The notes under the pieces were generated by a model. It worked only from the letters and a program-made list of their open reading frames with translations, did no database searches and was not told where the DNA came from. Below are positions 45,908 to 56,200 of a stretch of 64,000 nt of DNA, piece by piece. Within the stretch, counting starts at the first letter, position 1; every line of letters starts with the position of its first letter. The position numbers and the translations under genes are program-made. Source of the DNA: Rhizobium sp. 16-488-2b (GTDB taxonomy: Bacteria > Pseudomonadota > Alphaproteobacteria > Rhizobiales > Rhizobiaceae); NCBI RefSeq assembly GCF_017741815.1, contig NZ_JAGHMF010000020.1, positions 173,479 to 237,478 of the forward strand. Direction: 5' to 3'.

Positions 45908-46750
45908 TCAGCTCGGAAAATCCGCACTCAGCGTCACATCCGCCCATGCATCGAAATTCGACCGCAACGCATCCAGCCGCTCGCGAGCGATCTTCAGCGC
46001 CGGCGCGCCCAGCAGCAAGCGGAGCGGCGACTCCTCCGCCTCGTAGACGGCAATGACGGCCGCGGCAGCACGCGCCGGATCACCCGGCTGGTTGCCGGAG
46101 ACCGCACGGGTCGCGGCCCTTCGCTTGCCAGCCGTCTCCGCGTAGTCGTCGATCACGGTCGCCGATTCGATCATCGAGCTGCCGGCCCAATTGGTGCGAA
46201 ACGCACCCGGCTCCAGAATGGTGACCTTGATGCCCAGCGGCGCCACTTCGTGAGAGAGCGATTCCGACAAGCCCTCAACCGCGAACTTGGTGGCGTGATA
46301 ATAGCCGGTCGCCGCGAACGCCACGAGGCCGCCGAGCGACGACGTGTTGAACACATGCCCGCGACGCCGCGCGCGCATGCCGGGAAGCACCCGCTTGGTC
46401 ACCGCGATCAGGCCGAAGACATTGGTCTCGAACTGATCACGGATTTCCTGATCATCGCCCTCCTCGATCGCCGCGAGATAGCCGTAACCGGCATTGTTGA
46501 CCAGCACGTCAATGCCGCCAAAATGCTTCTCCGCCGCACCAACCGCCTCGTCGATCGACGCTTTGGAGCGCACATCGAGCGCAAGCGGCAACACGTGATC
46601 GCCGTAGCGCGCGACCAGATCGTCGAGCGCGCCGGGCTTGCGCGCCGTGACAGCCGCCCGCCAGCCGCGCGCCAATACGGCTTCGGCCAAAGCGAGGCCG
46701 AGCCCCGAGGAAGCACCGGTGATGAACCAGATGGGGGAAGTCTCAGTCAT
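45908..46750 (-). CDS. SDR family oxidoreductase
   Basis: A 280-residue classical short-chain dehydrogenase. The cofactor motif TGASSGLGLALAEA is near the N-terminus, NNAGYGYL follows, and the active site YYHATKFAVEG holds the Tyr and Lys. The substrate is unknown. The Atu4866 gene lies 42 nt upstream on the same strand, and a LysR regulator is divergent beyond it, so the pair is probably LysR-controlled. GGAG precedes the ATG. Confidence 0.88.
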   Translation of the reverse strand: MTETSPIWFITGASSGLGLALAEAVLARGWRAAVTARKPGALDDLVARYGDHVLPLALDVRSKASIDEAVGAAEKHFGGIDVLVNNAGYGYLAAIEEGDDQEIRDQFETNVFGLIAVTKRVLPGMRARRRGHVFNTSSLGGLVAFAATGYYHATKFAVEGLSESLSHEVAPLGIKVTILEPGAFRTNWAGSSMIESATVIDDYAETAGKRRAATRAVSGNQPGDPARAAAAVIAVYEAEESPLRLLLGAPALKIARERLDALRSNFDAWADVTLSADFPS

Positions 46751-46792
46751 GTCGTCTCCTTCCGGGCTTTTCGCCCACTCTTTCGTTGAGCC

Positions 46793-47035
46793 TTAGCGCC
46801 GGCGCAGGATCATGCCGCCATGGTGCAGCGTGTCGCGGTCGACGAAATCGCCGTCGGCGGTAAAGCCGGTGTCGTCCCAGTAATCGATATGAGCGCCACG
46901 GACCTCGTAGCGCCCCTGATAGGCGCTCTCGCGGTTGCCGCGCGCCTCGTCGTATCGGCCGTTCTCCAGAAGCGCGTGCCGAACCCGGCCGTCATCGGTG
47001 ATCCACATCCCGACATAGGGGTGATCGCTCATCAT
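46793..47035 (-). CDS. Atu4866 domain protein
   Basis: An 80-residue protein of the Atu4866 family (PF11512), a small beta-rich domain. It starts with HPYVGMWITDDGRVRHALLENGRYDEARG and ends HHGGMILRRR. The Agrobacterium founder gives the family its name, and the function is unknown. A GGAGAGAG site precedes the ATG pair. It precedes the SDR gene and probably shares its transcript. Confidence 0.87.
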   Translation of the reverse strand: MMSDHPYVGMWITDDGRVRHALLENGRYDEARGNRESAYQGRYEVRGAHIDYWDDTGFTADGDFVDRDTLHHGGMILRRR

Positions 47036-47155
47036 CTCTCTCCTCTTCCGGCCTCGCAGGACCGATGCGATTGCAGGCGACGGCTCTTCCGTCTTGCCAT
47101 GGGATGAGAGATAGGGGCGACATTGGCATCAAACGAGTTGTCAATCCGAGATAGC

Positions 47156-47176
47156 TTGGTTAGTTATTCTAACCAA
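47156..47176. promoter_or_regulatory. perfect inverted repeat overlapping the LysR start codon
   Basis: TTGGTTAG and CTAACCAA are separated by TTATT. The last A of the repeat is the first base of the LysR ATG. It is a strong candidate for an autoregulatory operator, located between the divergent Atu4866-SDR and LysR genes. Confidence 0.55.
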
Positions 47177-48066
47177 TGAGCGACCAGTTCGAAGGCATCT
47201 CCGTTTTCCTTGCCGTCGCGGAAGCGCGCAACTTCCGCGTCGCCGCCGAGCGGCTGGGCGTGACCCGCTCCGCCGTCAGCCAGGCGCTGCAGCGGCTGGA
47301 AGACCGGCTGGGCGTCACGCTCGTCCAGCGCACCACGCGCAGCGTGCGGCTGACCGAAGCCGGCGAACTGTTCCAATCCCTGGTGAAGGAGCCCGCCGAC
47401 CGGGTGACAGAGGCGATCGAAGCCGTACGCGAGGTCCGCGCGCGGCCATCGGGCCTGCTGCGCATCGCCGTGTCGTCGATCGCCGAACGCGTCATTTCCG
47501 GCCCGTTGCTGGCAAGCTTCATGACGAAATATCCGGAACTGCGCCTGGATATCACCATCACCGACGGCGAGTTCGATATCGTCGAGGCCGGCTTCGATGC
47601 GGGGATCCGGCTGGGCGAGGTGATCGAGCAGGACATGGTGGCCGTCTCCGTCTCCTCAGCCCAGCGCCAGTGCGCCGTCGCATCGCCCGATTACATCGCC
47701 CGACGCGGCGCGCCGCAACACCCCCGCGATCTCGTCGATCACGTCTGCATCGGCTGGCGCCCTAGACCCGACACCGCCCCCTACCGCTGGGAATTCACCG
47801 AGAATGGCCGTGATTTCGATGTCGCCGTCGATCCCGACATGACGACCAACGACATGGGCATGATGCTGCGCATGGCCTCTTCAGGCGCCGGCATCACCTT
47901 CGGCATGGTCGAGACCTTCGCGCCCTATATCGCGCGCGGCGAGCTCGTGCCGCTTCTCGAAAGCTACTGCCCACCCTTCGACGGCTTCTACATCTACTAC
48001 CCCCGCCGCCATCGCCAGCCGCAGAAGCTGCGCGTGCTGGTCGATCACCTCTCAAGCAGAGGCTGA
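47176..48066 (+). CDS. LysR-family transcriptional regulator
   Basis: A 296-residue LysR protein. The winged HTH (FEGISVFLAVAEARNFRVAA and following) is complete, and the effector domain spans the rest. It is divergent from the Atu4866-SDR pair, which it probably controls. A palindrome overlaps its start codon. Its 3' end overlaps the convergent AraC gene by 22 nt. Confidence 0.92.
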   Translation: MSDQFEGISVFLAVAEARNFRVAAERLGVTRSAVSQALQRLEDRLGVTLVQRTTRSVRLTEAGELFQSLVKEPADRVTEAIEAVREVRARPSGLLRIAVSSIAERVISGPLLASFMTKYPELRLDITITDGEFDIVEAGFDAGIRLGEVIEQDMVAVSVSSAQRQCAVASPDYIARRGAPQHPRDLVDHVCIGWRPRPDTAPYRWEFTENGRDFDVAVDPDMTTNDMGMMLRMASSGAGITFGMVETFAPYIARGELVPLLESYCPPFDGFYIYYPRRHRQPQKLRVLVDHLSSRG

Positions 48067-48956
48067 CTGCGGGCATACCGAGCCGGCGGCACGCCCGCAT
48101 ATCGCGAAAAGGCGACGCTGAACGCGCTGGCCGAACCGTAACCGACGCGCTCCGCCACCTCATCCATCGCGAGTTCGCGGCCGCGCAACAGCTGCTTGGC
48201 GAGCGCCATGCGCCAGGCCAGCAGATACTCCATCGGCGGCAGACCGACGACACGGCTGAAACGCGCGAAGAAGGCCGATCGGGAGAGTGACGCTTCGGTT
48301 GCGAGATCCGCCACGGTCCAGGGATGGGCCGGCCGTTCATGCAGCGCGTGAAGTGCCGCCGCCAGCCGTTCATCCGCAAGACCACGGCTCAGCCCAGGCG
48401 CGCCCGTCGGCTGCGTGCCGGATCGGAGCGCCTCGATCAGCAACACCTCCAACAGCCGTTCAAGCACCAGCTCACGCCCCGGCCGCCGCTCGCGTGTCTC
48501 CTCGCCGACCAATTGCATCAGCGTCGCCAGACGCGGTTCGCCGCGAACGACAACGACATCGGGCAGCAGCGAAACCAAAAGCGCCGCATCCGGCGAACCG
48601 AAGCTGCAATGACCGATGCGCATGCGCAGATCCGCCGGCCCATCGAGACGACCCGCGCGGAAGCGACCGTCGCTCATCTGCTTCGGAACGACGGCGGGCA
48701 GATCGCGCGGCGCGTCGATGCTCTCATTGACGAGATCACGCATGGCCGGCACCAGAACGAAGTCGCCGGCCTCAAGCATGAACGGCGGCTCCTCCCCGAA
48801 TGTCACGCGACAGTGCCCCTCGATAACAGCGCAGTAGAAGGGCTCGCCCGTGGCCTCGCGTTCAATCCGCCAGAGGCCGGCGCATTCGACCAGCTTCGAG
48901 AAACGCGCGGCGGGCTGCAGCAGCGTGACGATTTCGGCAAGAGGATCAACGGCCAC
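48045..48956 (-). CDS. AraC-family regulator with cupin sensor domain
   Basis: A 303-residue protein. The N-terminal cupin_6-type ligand domain (FYCAVIEGHCRVTFGEEPPF) is followed by a C-terminal AraC DNA-binding domain with two HTHs (WTVADLATEASLSRSAFFAR and later LAMDEVAERVGYGSASAFSVAF). The start is GTG. It is divergent from an SDR gene 98 nt away, the probable target. Confidence 0.9.
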   Translation of the reverse strand: MAVDPLAEIVTLLQPAARFSKLVECAGLWRIEREATGEPFYCAVIEGHCRVTFGEEPPFMLEAGDFVLVPAMRDLVNESIDAPRDLPAVVPKQMSDGRFRAGRLDGPADLRMRIGHCSFGSPDAALLVSLLPDVVVVRGEPRLATLMQLVGEETRERRPGRELVLERLLEVLLIEALRSGTQPTGAPGLSRGLADERLAAALHALHERPAHPWTVADLATEASLSRSAFFARFSRVVGLPPMEYLLAWRMALAKQLLRGRELAMDEVAERVGYGSASAFSVAFSRYAGVPPARYARSQPLLER

Positions 48957-49054
48957 AATCAGGACTATCGCTAAAGAAATGGAGACTTCAGCCTATATCA
49001 AGTCTCGCACGCGGTCACTACCCTGCAATCATTCCCTTTCAATTGGAGACGCAG

Positions 49055-49807
49055 ATGCCCACGATATTGATCACCGGTTGCTCGTCCGGCTTTGGCCTGG
49101 AGACCGCGAAACTCTTTCTCGACCGTGGCTGGGATGTGATCGCAACGATGCGCAAACCCGACCCCGACCTGTTGCCGGCCTCCGAACGCCTGCGCATCCT
49201 GGCGCTCGACGTCACGGACCCTGCAAGTATCGCGGAGGCCGTGGCGGCAGCCGGTCATATCGACGTGCTCGTCAACAACGCCGGCTTCGGAGCTCCCTCG
49301 CCCATCGAGCTCACCGCGCCGGAGACCGTGCGCTCCCTGTTCAAGACAAACACGATCGGCACCTTGGCGATGGTCCAGGCCGTCGTGCCGCAGATGCGCC
49401 AACGCCGGGCGGGCGTCGTCATCAACGTCACCTCGACGGTGACGGTGAAGACGCTGCCGGTCATCGGCGTCTATCGAGCGAGCAAGGCCGCCGTGAACGC
49501 GCTGACGGAATCCTTGGCGGTCGAGATGGAGCCATTCGGCGTGCGCGTGCATATCGTTCTGCCCGGCCGCTCGCCAACCACCCGCTTCGGCGAAAACGCC
49601 CGCCCCCATTTCCGTGGCCTTGACGATGCCGACTATGCGCCGATGCTTCAGCAGTTCATCAAGAACGTGCAGGACGATACCGGCCCGGTGACCCATCCCG
49701 CCGACGTGGCCGAAGCTGTATGGCGGGCTGCGACCGATCCATCCGCGCCGCTGCGTATTCCAGGCGGTGCCGATGCGGAACTCTGGATGGCCGAGGCGGG
49801 CCTCTAA
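49055..49807 (+). CDS. SDR family oxidoreductase
   Basis: A 250-residue short-chain dehydrogenase. The cofactor motif TGCSSGFGLETAKLF, then NNAGFG, and the active-site Tyr/Lys in YRASKAAVNA are present. The ATG at 49055 has GGAG 8 nt upstream. The substrate is unknown. It is divergent from the AraC regulator, which probably controls it, and is a paralogue of the other SDR in this block. Confidence 0.9.
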   Translation: MPTILITGCSSGFGLETAKLFLDRGWDVIATMRKPDPDLLPASERLRILALDVTDPASIAEAVAAAGHIDVLVNNAGFGAPSPIELTAPETVRSLFKTNTIGTLAMVQAVVPQMRQRRAGVVINVTSTVTVKTLPVIGVYRASKAAVNALTESLAVEMEPFGVRVHIVLPGRSPTTRFGENARPHFRGLDDADYAPMLQQFIKNVQDDTGPVTHPADVAEAVWRAATDPSAPLRIPGGADAELWMAEAGL

Positions 49808-49821
49808 AAACCGACCTTGTA

Positions 49822-49850
49822 GCTCGGGACCGCGCAAGGCAGCCCCGAGC
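49822..49850 (-). terminator. terminator-like hairpin after the LysE gene
   Basis: GCTCGGG and CCCGAGC form a stem 19 nt beyond the LysE stop. No T run directly follows on the minus strand, so it may be weak. It is very similar to the gltD terminator at 51474-51510. Confidence 0.55.
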
Positions 49851-49868
49851 CCAAATCAATCGTGTCGG

Positions 49869-50501
49869 CTAGCTCCGCTGTAATGCCAGATGCGCCCCGA
49901 GGCCGATCAGGATTCCTCCGCCCGCGCGCTGCACCAGCCGCTGCGCCGAACCCGAGCGCCTCAGCCTCGAAACCAAGACACCCGCCAGCATCACGCAGAC
50001 GATATCAGCCGACGAGAAGATGAAATTGACGATCGTGCCAAGCAGCACGAATTGCAGCCAGACCGGAAAGCTGGCGGCGGGATCGATGAATTGCGGCAGG
50101 AAGGCCAGGAAGAAAATCGCCGTCTTCGGGTTCAGCACCTCGATCGAGATGCTCTCGACAAAGGCGCGCCGGCCGGACTTCGGATCGATGGCGGAGAGCG
50201 TCGTCTCCCCTTGAGACTTGCTGCGAAACAGCGAGATGCCGAGCCAAACCAGATAGGCCGCACCGGCGAGCTTGACCGCCATATAGAGCACCGGCACCGC
50301 ATGAAAGATGATCGACAGGCCGGCGGCAGCCGCGATCACATGCACATAGCAGCCGACATGGATCCCGAGCGTCGCCATGAAGCCTGCCCGCCGTCCGCGT
50401 GCCAGCGTCTGGGCGGCGGCGTAAAGCATGGCCGGCCCGGGAATATAGGCAAACAGCGCCGTCGTGACGAAGAAGGTGATCAGCAGTTCGGTCGATGGCA
50501 T
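49869..50501 (-). CDS. LysE/RhtB-family amino-acid exporter
   Basis: A 210-residue inner-membrane protein with about six helices. The family segment ALFAYIPGPAMLYAAAQTLARGRRAG is at the N-terminus, LNPKTAIFFLAFLPQFID is conserved in the middle, and a C-terminal helix closes the protein. It exports an amino acid or homoserine-lactone-like solute. The ATG at 50501 is preferred to the open frame start at 50591. It is flanked by terminator-like hairpins. Confidence 0.9.
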   Translation of the reverse strand: MPSTELLITFFVTTALFAYIPGPAMLYAAAQTLARGRRAGFMATLGIHVGCYVHVIAAAAGLSIIFHAVPVLYMAVKLAGAAYLVWLGISLFRSKSQGETTLSAIDPKSGRRAFVESISIEVLNPKTAIFFLAFLPQFIDPAASFPVWLQFVLLGTIVNFIFSSADIVCVMLAGVLVSRLRRSGSAQRLVQRAGGGILIGLGAHLALQRS

Positions 50502-50621
50502 CCGGTGTTGTTCCTTGCCGCATAGCCATGCGAAGCGATGGCCCGCGCACCATAGATCGCCGCATCGCGGTTGACCATGCCGCAATCCCATCGCGCCGGC
50601 GGGACTAAGACCGTGCCGGCC

Positions 50622-51380
50622 TTACTCGATCACCTCAACCGCCGACAACACCTCCACGCTGGCGGCAGCACCGCATCCATGCACCTCGATCTTCAGCTTC
50701 GCACCCGGAACGATGATCGTCCTCAGCTTCGCCTGAATGACCTTGGCATTGCCTGGCGGATCGACGTTGATGTAGCCGGTGCCGCGCTTGTCCTTGAACT
50801 GGAAGCCTTCTATCGCCTGCCCGGAGGCCTTCATCGTCAGGTCCACCACCTCGCCCGTCGTCGTGGCCACCTGGCAATCCGTCTCGGGGCTCAGGCCGGA
50901 GAGACGCCCGCTCGCTGCCGCCGCAGCGACCACAGGCGCGGTCGACGATCCGCAGCCGGAAAGCACTCGCAGCACGGCAGCCCCGCTTCCGCGCAGCGAA
51001 AACGCATAGGGCAGGCCGACCGGATCGAAAGCCAGCGTCGCCCGGCTCCCCTTCTGAAGGGCATCGGCGAAATCATCGGCAAGCGGCCAGCGATAAAGAT
51101 CGTTGGCGCCGCGCTCTGGCAGATTGAAGGTGTATGTGCGGCCATCGATGATGATGTCGAACGGCTCACCGGTCGCCTTGCCGTGCTCGTAGATCACCAT
51201 CTCGAAGCTCGGCGCGCCCACGGCCGGGCAACTGACCAGCAGGCACATGTTCTCGCTCAGGCACTTCGCCGTCGCCGGATAATTGACGTAGCCGGCGCGC
51301 TCCCAGGCCCCGGCCGGCGATGCCGCGACGCATAGGAAAGCGGCGACAATGCTGATGACAGATCGAACAGACATATTCAT
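50622..51380 (-). CDS. secreted protein of unknown function
   Basis: A protein of about 252 residues with a signal peptide (SVRSVISIVAAFLCVAASPAGA) and several cysteines (CLSENMCLLVSCPAVG and later CGSSTAPVV). The rest is beta-rich and I recognise no family. A chaperone-like or invasion-associated-locus-B-like periplasmic protein is conceivable from the CLSENMC pattern, but this is a guess. The start at 51380 or 51374 keeps the signal peptide. Confidence 0.7.
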   Translation of the reverse strand: MNMSVRSVISIVAAFLCVAASPAGAWERAGYVNYPATAKCLSENMCLLVSCPAVGAPSFEMVIYEHGKATGEPFDIIIDGRTYTFNLPERGANDLYRWPLADDFADALQKGSRATLAFDPVGLPYAFSLRGSGAAVLRVLSGCGSSTAPVVAAAAASGRLSGLSPETDCQVATTTGEVVDLTMKASGQAIEGFQFKDKRGTGYINVDPPGNAKVIQAKLRTIIVPGAKLKIEVHGCGAAASVEVLSAVEVIE

Positions 51381-51473
51381 TGACCCCCGCACAACAAACA
51401 GTCCGTCCATACTCGCCGAACTGACGCGCCGGCCGCCAGATAGACTTTCTCGGTATGTAGGCTGCACAAGGCA

Positions 51474-51510
51474 CAAAAAAGCTCGGGGCCGCGCAAGCGC
51501 AGACCCGAGC
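51474..51510 (-). terminator. rho-independent terminator of gltD
   Basis: On the minus strand GGCTCGGGTCTGCGC folds with GCGCGGCCCCGAGC and is followed by TTTTTT. It lies 28 nt beyond the gltD stop. A strong terminator. Confidence 0.85.
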
Positions 51511-51537
51511 CAAGATCAATCCAAACGTCCCGGCAGC

Positions 51538-52992
51538 TTAGCGCGGCAGAACCGTCGAGCCCATCAGCGCCTCGTCGATGGCGCGTGCCGCCTGGCGTCC
51601 CTCGCGGATCGCCCAGACGACCAGCGACTGACCGCGGCGCACGTCGCCTGCCGTCCAGAACTTGTCGACCGAGGTCTTGTAGTCGCGGTCGTTGGCAACG
51701 ACGTTTGTCGAGCCGCGGCGGTCGGTGTTGAGCGTCAGCTTGCCGTCGAGTTCCTTGAGCACGCTCGTGGTGAACGGGCCGCTGAAGCCGATGGCGATGA
51801 AGGCGAGATCGGCCTTGATGATGAACTCCGTGCCAGCGATCGGCTTGCGGCGCTCGTCGACTTCGCAGCACTTGACGCCGGTCAGGACGCCGTCTTCGCC
51901 GATGAACTCGAGCGTCGCCACCTGGAACTCGCGGACAGCACCTTCGGCCTGGCTAGAAGAGGTGCGCATCTTGGTGGCCCAGAACGGCCAGACCGCGAGC
52001 TTGTCTTCCTTCTCCGGCGGCTGCGGACGGATGTCGAGCTGGGTGACCTTCACGGCCCCCTGGCGGAACGCCGTGCCGACGCAGTCCGATGCGGTGTCAC
52101 CGCCGCCAACGACGACGACATGCTTGGCGCCTGCAAGGATCGGGTCCGATGCCCAGCCGACACTGTCGATGTTTTCGCGGCCGACGCGCTTGTTCTGCTG
52201 CACGAGGTAAGGCATCGCATCGTGAACGCCGGCAAGGTCGAAGCCAGGAATGCCGGCTTCGCGCGGCGTTTCCGAACCGCCGCAGTAAAGAACGGCGTCA
52301 TGATCGGCGAGCAGCTGCTCGACCTTCAGATCGACGCCGACGTTGACGCCGCAATGGAAGGTGACGCCCTCGCCCGAGATCTGCTCGACGCGGCGATCGA
52401 TGAAGTTCTTCTCCATCTTGAAGTCGGGAATGCCGTAGCGCAGCAGGCCGCCGGGCTTCGATTCACGCTCATAGACATGCACCTCGTGACCCGCGCGGCC
52501 GAGCTGCTGGGCAGCCGCCATGCCGGCAGGGCCGGAGCCGATGATCGCGACCTTCTTGCCGGTGCGAACGGCAGCCGGCTGCGGCCGGATGAAGCCGAGC
52601 TCATAGGCCTTGTCGGCGATCGCCTGCTCTACGGTCTTGATCGCAACAGGCGCATCCTCGAGGTTCAGCGTGCACGCTTCCTCGCAGGGAGCGGGGCAGA
52701 CGCGGCCGGTGAACTCAGGGAAGTTGTTGGTCGAATGCAGGTTCTGGATCGCTGCTTCCCAGTTGTTGTTGTAGACCAGATCGTTCCAGTCGGGGATCTG
52801 GTTGTGAACGGGACAGCCGGTCGGGCCATGGCAATAGGGAATGCCACAGTCCATGCAGCGCGCGGCCTGCTTCTGCACTTCCGGGTCCGACATCGGGATC
52901 GTGAATTCGCGGAAATGCCGGATACGGTCCGACGCCGGCTGATACTTCGCCACCTGCCGGTCGATTTCCAGAAACCCTGTTACCTTACCCAT
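51538..52992 (-). CDS. gltD: glutamate synthase small subunit
   Basis: A 484-residue flavoprotein that feeds NADPH electrons to the large subunit for making two glutamates from glutamine and 2-oxoglutarate. The N-terminal iron-sulfur Cys motif CMDCGIPYCHGPTGC is at residues 46-60, the FAD site GSGPAGMAAAQQLG follows, and an NADPH site lies in VVVGGGDTASDCVG. The ATG at 52992 (MGKVTGFLE) is preferred. It follows gltB after 222 nt on the same strand. Confidence 0.96.
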   Translation of the reverse strand: MGKVTGFLEIDRQVAKYQPASDRIRHFREFTIPMSDPEVQKQAARCMDCGIPYCHGPTGCPVHNQIPDWNDLVYNNNWEAAIQNLHSTNNFPEFTGRVCPAPCEEACTLNLEDAPVAIKTVEQAIADKAYELGFIRPQPAAVRTGKKVAIIGSGPAGMAAAQQLGRAGHEVHVYERESKPGGLLRYGIPDFKMEKNFIDRRVEQISGEGVTFHCGVNVGVDLKVEQLLADHDAVLYCGGSETPREAGIPGFDLAGVHDAMPYLVQQNKRVGRENIDSVGWASDPILAGAKHVVVVGGGDTASDCVGTAFRQGAVKVTQLDIRPQPPEKEDKLAVWPFWATKMRTSSSQAEGAVREFQVATLEFIGEDGVLTGVKCCEVDERRKPIAGTEFIIKADLAFIAIGFSGPFTTSVLKELDGKLTLNTDRRGSTNVVANDRDYKTSVDKFWTAGDVRRGQSLVVWAIREGRQAARAIDEALMGSTVLPR

Positions 52993-53171
52993 GCTGCTGT
53001 CTTCCCTTACACTCATGACCGCCTCACCGCAGCCAGTTGTCTGTTTTCAGTCCCGTTAACCGGGGCAAATTGCTGAACCGTCATTAGAACATATCCCCTT
53101 GAGAACCATCCATGAGACTGTGACAGGATTGCTGTCGGCGCAGTCGCCATGGGTCATCGAGATATTTCGGT

Positions 53172-53202
53172 ATCCGCCACGCACGATTGGCACGTGGCGG
53201 AT
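53172..53202. other. hairpin between gltB and gltD
   Basis: ATCCGCCACG and CGTGGCGGAT form a perfect 10-bp stem just beyond the gltB stop. No T run follows on either strand, so it is more likely an mRNA stabiliser or attenuating structure between the two subunit genes than a terminator. Confidence 0.5.
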
Positions 53203-53214
53203 ATGTCGGTGTTG

Positions 53215-56200
53215 TTATTCCGCGGCAATCCCCATCCGGCTGCGCTCCATTTCCTCGAGCGCGCGGCGGTATTCGACCGGCATGACCTTGCGGAACTTCG
53301 GACGATACTCCGCCCAGTTGTCCAGGATCTGCTTGGCACGGGTGGATTCCGTGTAGTGCAGGTGGTTGGAGATCAACTGGTAGAGGCGTTCCTCGTCGTG
53401 GCGGGTCATGTCGCCGGAAACGTCGACGCGGCCCTTGTGCGCGAGATCGCCGCCATGGTGATGCAGCTTCTCCATCAGGTCGTCCTCTTCAGGAACCGGC
53501 TCGAGCTCGACCATCGCCATGTTGCAGCGCTTGGCGAAATCGCCGCTCTCGTCGAGAACATAGGCGACGCCACCCGACATGCCGGCCGCGAAGTTGCGGC
53601 CAGTCTCACCGAGCACGACCACCACGCCACCTGTCATGTATTCGCAGCCGTGGTCACCCACGCCTTCGACGATGGCGATGGCACCGGAGTTGCGCACCGC
53701 GAAGCGCTCGCCCGCGACGCCGCGGAAGTAGCACTCACCCTCGGTCGCGCCGTAGAGCACGGTGTTGCCGACGATGATCGAGTCCTCGGCGATGATCTTC
53801 GAGTTCTCCGGCGGACGCACGATGATCTTGCCGCCAGAAAGGCCCTTGCCGACATAGTCGTTGCCGTCGCCGATCAGCTTGAAGGTCACGCCGCGCGCCA
53901 GGAACGCGCCGAACGACTGTCCGGCCGTGCCGCGAAGCGTCACGTTGATCGTGTCTTCCTTCAGGCCACGGTGGTTGTAGCGCTTGGCCACCTCACCCGA
54001 CAGCATCGCGCCCGCGGAACGGTCGACGTTCTTGATGCCGACTTCGAAGCTGACAGGCGTCTTCGACGCGAGTGCCGGCTCGGCTTCCGCGATCATCTTG
54101 CGATCGAGAATGTCGTCGATCGGGTGCTTCTGGCGAGTCGTCCAGTAGGTTGCTTCCTTCGGCGCCTCGACCTTGTGGAAGATGCGGCTGAAGTCGAGAC
54201 CCTTGGACTTCCAATGCGCCAGCATCTCGTCCTTCTCGAGCAGCTCCGAAGCACCGATGATGTCATCGAACTTGGTGAAGCCGAGGGAGGCCAGGATTTC
54301 ACGCACTTCGTTGGCGACGAAGAAGAAGTAGTTGATGACGTGTTCCGGCGTGCCCTTGAAGCGCTTGCGCAGGACCGGATCCTGGGTGGCAACGCCGACA
54401 GGGCAGGTGTTCAGATGGCACTTGCGCATCATGATGCAGCCGGCGGCGATGACAGGAGCCGTCGCAAAGCCGAATTCATCCGCACCAAGAAGCGCACCGA
54501 TGATGACGTCGCGGCCGGTCTTCAGGCCACCATCGACCTGTAGCGCGATGCGCGAACGAAGGCCGTTCAGCACCAGCGTCTGCTGCGTTTCGGCAAGGCC
54601 GATTTCCCACGGAGAGCCGGCATGCTTCAGCGAGGTGAGCGGCGATGCACCGGTGCCGCCGTCAAAGCCGGAGACCGTGATGTGGTCGGCACGCGCCTTG
54701 GCAACGCCGGCGGCAACCGTGCCGACGCCAACTTCCGAGACGAGCTTGACCGAGACATCGGACGTCGGGTTGACGTTCTTCAGATCGTAGATCAGCTGCG
54801 CCAGATCTTCGATCGAGTAGATGTCGTGGTGCGGCGGCGGCGAGATCAGGCCGACACCCGGCGTCGAGTGACGGGTCTTGGCGACCGTCGCATCGACCTT
54901 GTGGCCAGGCAGCTGGCCGCCTTCGCCGGGCTTGGCGCCCTGCGCAACCTTGATCTGCAGCATGTCAGCGTTGACCAGATACTCGGTAGTCACACCGAAG
55001 CGTCCCGAAGCGATCTGCTTGATCGCCGAGCGTTCCGGGTTCGCCGAACCATCCGGCAGCGGGAAGTAGCGGTCTGACTCTTCGCCGCCCTCGCCGGTGT
55101 TGGACTTGCCGCCGATCTTGTTCATCGCGATCGCCAGCGTCGTATGCGCCTCTCTGGAGATCGAGCCGAAGGACATGGCGCCGGTCGAGAAGCGCTTGAC
55201 GATCTCGACTGCAGGCTCGACGTCATCGAGCGCGACCGGTTTGCGCCCGATCTGCTCGGCGGTCTTGATCTTGAACAGGCCGCGAATGGTGTTCATGCGC
55301 AGCGCCGACGTGTTCACCATCTCGGCGAACTCGCGGTAGCGGTCCTCCGAGTTGCCGCGAACGGCGTGCTGCAGCGTGGCCACCGCATCCGGCGTCCAGG
55401 CATGGCTTTCGCCGCGCATGCGGTAGGCGTATTCGCCGCCGATATCGAGCGTGGTCGCGAGCAGCGGATCCTTGCCGAAGGCGGACGTGTGGCGGGCAAC
55501 GGTCTCTTCGGCGATCGCCTTCAGATCGACGCCTTCGATCATCGTCGCGGTGCCGAAGAAATACTTGTCGACCAGCGCCTGCTGCAGGCCGATCGCATCG
55601 AAAATCTGGCCGCCGCAATAGGACTGATAGGTCGAGATGCCCATCTTCGACATGACCTTGAGGATGCCCTTACCGACCGCCTTGATGTAGCGGTAGACGA
55701 CTTCGGACGCATCCACTTCCTTCGGAAACTCGCCGCGCATGTGCATGTCGGTAAGCGTGTCGAAGGCGAGATAGGGGTTGATAGCTTCGGCGCCATAGCC
55801 CGCCAGCAGGCAGAAATGGTGCACTTCGCGCGGCTCGCCGGTCTCGACGACGAGGCCGACGGAGGTGCGCAGACCCTTGCGGATCAGGTGATGGTGCACG
55901 GCGGCCGTCGCGAGCAGCGCCGGGATCGCGATACGATCAGGCCCGATCTGGCGGTCCGAGAGCACGATGATGTTGTAGCCGCCCTTGACGGCCGCTTCCG
56001 CGCGCTCGCAGAGGCGGTCGAGCATTTCGGGCATGCCTTCGGCGCCACGCTCCACGTCATAGGTGAAGTCGAGCGTCTTGGTGTCGAAACGGTCTTCCGT
56101 GTGGCCGATCGAGCGGATCTTTTCGAGATCGCCATTGGTAAGGATCGGTTGACGCACTTCCAGGCGCTTGGCGTTGGCCGCACCCTCGTGGTCGAGAATG

